From contig NZ_FUYR01000001.1 of assembly GCF_900168015.1 (NCBI RefSeq), forward strand, positions 1,052,943 through 1,116,942: a stretch of DNA of 64,000 bases. Direction: 5' to 3'. A program made the position numbers and the translations under genes. The notes below the pieces were generated by a model. The model was not told the origin of the DNA and ran no database searches. It saw nothing but the letters and a program-made list of their open reading frames with translations. This DNA is from Daejeonella lutea. GTDB lineage: Bacteria > Bacteroidota > Bacteroidia > Sphingobacteriales > Sphingobacteriaceae. The first letter of the stretch is position 1. Each line of letters begins with the position of its first letter. This document shows positions 59,661 to 64,000 of this stretch, piece by piece.

Positions 59661-59918
59661 CTATTTTCCCTGAGGAGCTATATTGGTGTGATTATTTTTC
59701 ACAGACAACATCTTAGAACGGGAAAACGAAGCCTTACAACAAGATGCACCCTTCACCATTTTTCTTGTCTTTCCATGACCCGTGGCCACGGTAGTTCCGC
59801 CGAACTTATCTGGATTTCTTGAACCAGTATGAGTATTGTACGCGTATACTGAAAACAAAGCAACAAACACGAGTGTGAGGCCCGCGTATTTTAAATAATT
59901 ATTTCCTTGAGAAACCAT
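59661..59918 (-). CDS. small single-pass membrane protein
   Basis: From the ATG ending at 59918 this is 85 residues; a frame extending to 59990 overlaps the M23 gene and is rejected. One hydrophobic helix lies at about 8-25 (YLKYAGLTLVFVALFSVYAY). The rest is basic and polar, with a Cys pair in KGASCCKAS and a basic C-terminus. No family is recognised. It is 56 bp after the M23 peptidase gene on the same strand and may be cotranscribed. Confidence 0.5.
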   Translation of the reverse strand: MVSQGNNYLKYAGLTLVFVALFSVYAYNTHTGSRNPDKFGGTTVATGHGKTRKMVKGASCCKASFSRSKMLSVKNNHTNIAPQGK

Positions 59919-59974
59919 TAGTACGAAGATAAGATTTTTGGAAGTCGTTCGGCTATTGGTTGCGAGAAAAATCG

Positions 59975-61285
59975 TTATCGCCTGATCCAACCTTGTGTAC
60001 CGCCGGCACTAACAAAGTCAAATTCGCCGAAAGTGCCCAGCACCTTGACATTATCACCGGGTCGAAGACTTAACTTTACGGCAGCCGAACTATCAGGCTT
60101 ATCAAACAAATCTACCTGAGCAGCATTCAACATTAACGTCCTAAGGCTACCAGAAATAACTCCGACCTTGTTTGAAGCAACGAAGCCACTTGTTCCATCA
60201 GGTAACTCTATCCGATAATTACTGCCGGAAGCAGAGACGACCCTCAGAATAGTTCCACTTTTTAATGTTGCGGATGACTGTCCACCTCTTAAAGCAGTGT
60301 TGCCGGCAATTCTTGATAGAGAATTTAAATTATCTAATTGAGATGTGATTTGTGGCGCATCATCAATTACCGGATTGATAAATGGTAATGGATCCACCGC
60401 TCCACCTCCAGTGTAGATACCAAAATGAAGGTGCGGTGGTGTGGTTTTGGCATTTCCTGTATTTCCCATTTTTCCGATTGTGTCGCCAATTCGGACCGAT
60501 TGACCATCACTAACGGACTGCTCGTCAAGATGAGCGTAGTATAGTGTAAAATCCTTTCCTGTAGGTCGCAGCCAAACTACTTTACCCCCTAAGTTATTTT
60601 CGTTTACTCTGGTTGTGCCTTCAGCAACTGCTATTACAGGTGTCCGAAAGGATGCAAAAATATCGACGCCTTCATGTTTACGGGAATCGTCATCCCTGCC
60701 ATCTCCCCAAAAGCTCCTTATTTGATTTCTTTCATATGATTTTAAGGGATATGCTAACGAAGGGCCAGCAGTGATCTCCAAAGTATATTCGCCACCGGCT
60801 AAAAGTTCAGGTTGGATCCGCAAAATATAAGTGCCCGTTCGTTCTATTTCAGATTGAAATACATTGCCGAGGGTGTCAGTTGAACCCAGAAGCTTTCGAT
60901 CGACACCATCACCTTTTTCCCAGATATCAGTGAAGATCATAAATCCTGTAACTGGCTTTCTGGTTAGTTTGACATGTAATTTTTGTCCTCGCTGCATGTT
61001 AAATGCAAACGCTGCAGCCTGCACTTTCTCCGATGGAAAATAACCCTTTTCCAGGTATGGGACTTTTATATTGAGCGGGCTATCAAGCACCCGCTCGGAC
61101 AATTCCATCCAGGTCTTACCCATAGTGGTTTTATCAATGCCCGAATTACTCAAACTCCTTTTGTAGCGCTCATGCGGAGAAGCTGAATTTAAAACATTAA
61201 AAGGGCCGCTTTTGCAAGAAAAGAGGAAAATAGCTGTGAATACGACAAGAATCAGGATTGGCTTTTTAATATTATGGTAAATCAT
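59975..61285 (-). CDS. M23 peptidase lipoprotein with SH3-like domains
   Basis: This 436-residue protein has a lipoprotein signal (IFLFSC, C24). The middle part (about 200-300) is an M23/LytM metallopeptidase with KHEGVDIFAS (H-x3-D) and HLHFGIY, the full zinc set. A carbohydrate-binding-like segment precedes it, and the C-terminal 120 residues carry two SH3b-like repeats (GTSGFVASNKVGV, and a second near GTQGWI). It should cut cross-links in peptidoglycan, bound to the outer membrane. It is divergent from the second ECF sigma gene. Confidence 0.92.
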   Translation of the reverse strand: MIYHNIKKPILILVVFTAIFLFSCKSGPFNVLNSASPHERYKRSLSNSGIDKTTMGKTWMELSERVLDSPLNIKVPYLEKGYFPSEKVQAAAFAFNMQRGQKLHVKLTRKPVTGFMIFTDIWEKGDGVDRKLLGSTDTLGNVFQSEIERTGTYILRIQPELLAGGEYTLEITAGPSLAYPLKSYERNQIRSFWGDGRDDDSRKHEGVDIFASFRTPVIAVAEGTTRVNENNLGGKVVWLRPTGKDFTLYYAHLDEQSVSDGQSVRIGDTIGKMGNTGNAKTTPPHLHFGIYTGGGAVDPLPFINPVIDDAPQITSQLDNLNSLSRIAGNTALRGGQSSATLKSGTILRVVSASGSNYRIELPDGTSGFVASNKVGVISGSLRTLMLNAAQVDLFDKPDSSAAVKLSLRPGDNVKVLGTFGEFDFVSAGGTQGWIRR

Positions 61286-61535
61286 TTCTGGGATTTTTGG
61301 AATATATATTAATGATACAGGAGGATGTTTGAAGCGAAGTCTACCGTTAATTAGATTTCATATTCTATACCAAACTGCCCAATATTCCCCAAAGTGCTAA
61401 GAATCAATAGGTGTGTATGTTATTTAAAGCAAGTCTAGGCACATAATATTTTTTACCATACACTTTTCATTAAAATATCAATGATTCGTAAAGGGGTCTG
61501 AAATTTGTTATGTCTTTTTAACTAATAATTCCAGG

Positions 61536-62132
61536 TTGAATACAGTTGCATTTATAGTCCCGATTGCTCCGGAAAATCAAAATCGATCTTCAAGCGGTTC
61601 CGCTGCTACCGAAACTGACTTAATTTATGGCCTTTCCTGCGGTGATCGCAAATCACATGAAGCACTTTATTCCATGTATTGCGGTGCCTTATTCGGCATT
61701 ATTAAACGGATTGTGAAGGAGGAAGAAATTGCAGAAGATGTTCTACAGGAAACTTTTATAAGAATCTGGCAATCGTTTAAAATGTATGATCCTACCAGAG
61801 GACGACTATTCACCTGGATGTCAAACCTCGCGCGTAACCTGGCACTTGATAAACTCAAGAGTAAATCTTACCGTAATAATAATCTGAATGATAAAATATG
61901 CGACCTCCAGGTCACTGTGGATAACCAATTCAATGTAAAACACAACCCTGAAACTATAGGGGTACGGGAAATTGTAACTAAGCTAAAACCTGAATATAAA
62001 TGCATAATAGACCTAGTCTATTACAAAGGTTATACCCATGTCGAAGCTGCCGAGGAACTAAATATTCCTATTGGTACCCTAAAAACCAGGATGAGAATGG
62101 CGGTTGATGAATTACGGAGGGTGTTTAGATAA
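61536..62132 (+). CDS. ECF-type sigma factor
   Basis: This 198-residue protein has region 2 (HEALYSMYCGALFGIIKRIV, EDVLQETFIRIWQSF and LFTWMSNLARNLALDKLKSK) and region 4 (LKPEYKCIIDLVYYKGYTHV, then AAEELNIPIGTLKTRMRMAV), an ECF of the SigK-like type. The start is a TTG at 61536; no better codon is present. No anti-sigma gene follows; the next gene is convergent with a 7-bp gap. The binding partner is thus encoded elsewhere or absent. Confidence 0.9.
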   Translation: MNTVAFIVPIAPENQNRSSSGSAATETDLIYGLSCGDRKSHEALYSMYCGALFGIIKRIVKEEEIAEDVLQETFIRIWQSFKMYDPTRGRLFTWMSNLARNLALDKLKSKSYRNNNLNDKICDLQVTVDNQFNVKHNPETIGVREIVTKLKPEYKCIIDLVYYKGYTHVEAAEELNIPIGTLKTRMRMAVDELRRVFR

Positions 62133-62139
62133 AAGTTTA

Positions 62140-63408
62140 TTAACCCCCCCTCATAACCCCTATACCTTTTCCTTCAAAACCTGGGAATAGCACTTTGTTA
62201 TTGTTTATTAAGAGGTGCCTGTTTGCAACTTCACTGAATACACTCCGGAAATCAGTGGTAACAGCCAAATCTCGACCATCTTCAAGGTTTTCTATAGCAA
62301 GGGCTTGAACGTTTCCATGAACAATTCCTCCATTCACGCCATTTCCCAAAATAAAATTACATGAAGCCCTGCCATGATCCGTTCCGCCAGTACCGTTCTG
62401 TTTTACCGTCCTGCCAAACTCAGTCATGGTCATCACCGTCAGGTCATCGTGATAAGCAGTCATATCAGTCCAAAATGCGCTGATTGATTTGCTGAGATCT
62501 GTAACATTGCGAGCAAATACTCCTGTATCCTTGCCTTGGTTGAAATGAGTATCCCAGCCTCCTGATTCAGCAAAAGCCACTTCGAGCCCCACATCCATTT
62601 TGATTAATTGTGCAATTTGCTTCAATGAATTCCCAAGTGCTGTATTAGGATAGACCGCGTCGGAGGAGGGTTTATAGTTTTTTGTATCCACACTTTTCAA
62701 CATTTTCATGGCATCAAAGCTTTCTTTTCCGGTTTCTTTTAGCAAACCCGACGACGTTTGATCATAAAGGTCTTCGAAGCTCTTTGACACCTGGCTGGAA
62801 CCTTTTGGGTTTCCCTTCATTTGGATGGCAAAATCTTGCAAGTTATTTATTGCTACAGATGGCATATCTCCGTAGAATGATCTGGGCATGGATGAGGTTA
62901 GGCTTACCGCCTGAAATGGCGTTGCTTCATGTCCAAGGAGGCCCACAGCACGGTTTAACCAACCGCTTGAGGTTCCTTTGCTGAAGGGGGTACCAGACTC
63001 CATGTAATCCTGTGCATCAAAATGAGAACGGGTATTGTTAGGCGACCCAATACCATGGACGATTGCCAGTCTTTTTTCCCGAAACAAGCTTTCAAAAGAT
63101 GACATTGAAGGATGAAGCCCGAAACGGCCATCGAGGTCGATCAAAGGATTCGTGTCAGCTGTTCTGGCGGCAGACATCATCAAGCCTGGCCTGGCTGCCT
63201 GAAGATATTTATCTCCAAAAGGAGCCACAGCCATTAGCCCATCCATGGCTCCACGTTGAAATATAGAAACTAGAATTTTTTTACGCTTAAACAGACCCGG
63301 AGCCTGAACCAGATTAGCTGCCTCTGCAAGGAACGTGGGAATACCACCCATACTGATCCCAAAAAGTGCCAAGCCACCTGATTTCAAAAATGCTTTTCTT
63401 GATATCAT
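62140..63408 (-). CDS. DUF1501-family secreted protein
   Basis: From the ATG ending at 63408 this is 422 residues; an in-frame TTG two codons upstream is less likely. The N-terminus is a Tat-like signal (SRKAFLKSGGLALFGIS). The body matches the DUF1501 family: FQRGAMDGLMAVAP, SHFDAQDYMESG, TEFGRTVKQNGTGGTDHG, a sulfatase/phosphatase-like fold with metal-binding Asp and His. These proteins occur beside DUF1800 proteins; the biological role is uncharacterised. The DUF1800 gene ends 14 bp upstream, so the two form an operon. Confidence 0.92.
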   Translation of the reverse strand: MISRKAFLKSGGLALFGISMGGIPTFLAEAANLVQAPGLFKRKKILVSIFQRGAMDGLMAVAPFGDKYLQAARPGLMMSAARTADTNPLIDLDGRFGLHPSMSSFESLFREKRLAIVHGIGSPNNTRSHFDAQDYMESGTPFSKGTSSGWLNRAVGLLGHEATPFQAVSLTSSMPRSFYGDMPSVAINNLQDFAIQMKGNPKGSSQVSKSFEDLYDQTSSGLLKETGKESFDAMKMLKSVDTKNYKPSSDAVYPNTALGNSLKQIAQLIKMDVGLEVAFAESGGWDTHFNQGKDTGVFARNVTDLSKSISAFWTDMTAYHDDLTVMTMTEFGRTVKQNGTGGTDHGRASCNFILGNGVNGGIVHGNVQALAIENLEDGRDLAVTTDFRSVFSEVANRHLLINNNKVLFPGFEGKGIGVMRGG

Positions 63409-63422
63409 GATCAATAATTTTA

Positions 63423-64000
63423 TTACTTACGTTGAAATTCCGGGGAACCTAATATAATCCCCACCACCTGCGCTAACATTGTATTCGAACCCGACATTGC
63501 TAGCACCTTACCGTCGTTACGTTTCACAGACCCCTGTGCTGATTGCTTCTCTTTTGTCCCATCCATCATGACAACTCCCGGATCAACCATCGTCGCGCTA
63601 GTCTCAGGAACAGCATTTTTTGAAGCCGCAACTTCAATCTTCTTTTGAAGTTCAGGATCATTTAGCATCGGCCGGAGGCGATCTACTGTCTGGCTTAAAT
63701 CCCGTTCAGGCATTATCAAACGTCCGTAAGTGACTAACGCTGCTTCAGAACTTTCCGGTTCCCGATTCTTATTCATAGCAGCAAGATTAACCCGGATGCC
63801 AGGTATGCGTTGCGAGGCAAGTGCAAGCCCAAAATTCATTCTGTTCAATAATGATCCCGTATTAATCCAATATTGGCCCTTATCTGGAAAACCTGTTGGA
63901 GCCTGGTATGAATAGATTTTTTGACCCATCTTATTTATCCAGGTGAAGAGCTGATAGGGCTGGTAAATGTCTGCATCAAGACTTCTGACTGCACTTATAG
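63423..64000 (-). CDS. DUF1800-family protein, cut by window edge
   Basis: The frame stays open to the last base, so the N-terminal part lies outside. The visible 192 residues end the protein and show the DUF1800 C-terminal pattern: SLDADIYQPYQLFTWIN, KIYSYQAPTGFPDKGQYWIN, and the closing VVGIILGSPEFQRK. The insert with low-complexity charged residues (about 90-150 of the visible part) is usual for the family. With DUF1501 it forms the standard pair in many Bacteroidota and Planctomycetota; function is unknown. Confidence 0.9.
   Translation of the reverse strand, partial: ISAVRSLDADIYQPYQLFTWINKMGQKIYSYQAPTGFPDKGQYWINTGSLLNRMNFGLALASQRIPGIRVNLAAMNKNREPESSEAALVTYGRLIMPERDLSQTVDRLRPMLNDPELQKKIEVAASKNAVPETSATMVDPGVVMMDGTKEKQSAQGSVKRNDGKVLAMSGSNTMLAQVVGIILGSPEFQRK

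Overview
The window looks like chromosomal DNA from a member of the Bacteroidota, most likely a Sphingobacteriaceae (Pedobacter- or Mucilaginibacter-like) bacterium; the genus is inference. Pointers are the TTG-N19-TAnnTTTG promoter in front of tRNA-Gly and the TAnnTTTG box in front of the SRP RNA, the MurF-alanine racemase fusion, the DUF1501/DUF1800 pair, YpdA, the short SRP RNA form, a SusC/RagA-type tail remnant and genes with little Shine-Dalgarno signal. Base composition is moderate to AT-rich. I see no prophage, insertion sequence, plasmid origin or CRISPR array.

Layout. 0-5.5 kb: DoxX-like fragment, LytTR regulator, secreted protein, DnaQ-like exonuclease, a 40-residue membrane miniprotein, NlpC/P60 lipoprotein, a minimal ABC pair and a glycine-zipper lipoprotein. 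5.5-16 kb: PQQ-type sugar dehydrogenase, MutS, a BlaI/M56 sensor pair with an unusual repeat tail, a lipoprotein, then MFS-TrmH-YdeI-GNAT. 16-31 kb is housekeeping: GltBD, SRP RNA, transaldolase, YpdA, GmhB, OPT transporter, a 2H-type protein, DUF502, MurF-Alr and RecX. 31-38 kb: DoxX-like protein, cupin, two gene remnants, a large M16 protease, a HAD phosphatase, and tRNA-Gly and tRNA-Leu. 38-43.5 kb: two paralogous ArsR-SRPBCC cassettes, each with its own paired operator, flanking a 1.2-kb gene-poor stretch. 43.7-50 kb: a beta-lactamase-fold protein that retains only the GH3 C-terminal domain, a TonB-receptor tail, and an ECF sigma - tethered barrel - YceI - DUF5777 - Rieske operon. 50-64 kb is mostly envelope: MORN/TonB-C protein, RlmF, OMPLA-like barrel, OmpA protein, ice-binding lipoprotein, AraC and LuxR regulators, SemiSWEET, M23 peptidase, a second ECF sigma, and DUF1501/DUF1800 (the last cut by the window edge).

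Two repeat signals are not explained by any gene. First, at least six spacers between 6.7 and 27.1 kb carry degenerate tandem repeats with a strict 7-bp period, mostly as inverted pairs and with a different heptamer at each locus; several run into the 3' ends of flanking genes. Second, 40163-40622 carries a degenerate 11-bp repeat with a CGAA core: 14 consecutive units sit exactly 11 bp apart (40392-40535) and the motif lies almost wholly on one strand. Neither period is a multiple of 3. These are the best candidates for something undescribed.

Gene decay is visible at three places (31304-31480, 33252-33639, 45841-45903), and an orphan terminator at 39998 suggests a fourth. All statements come from reading the sequence; family names rest on remembered motifs, not on database searches.
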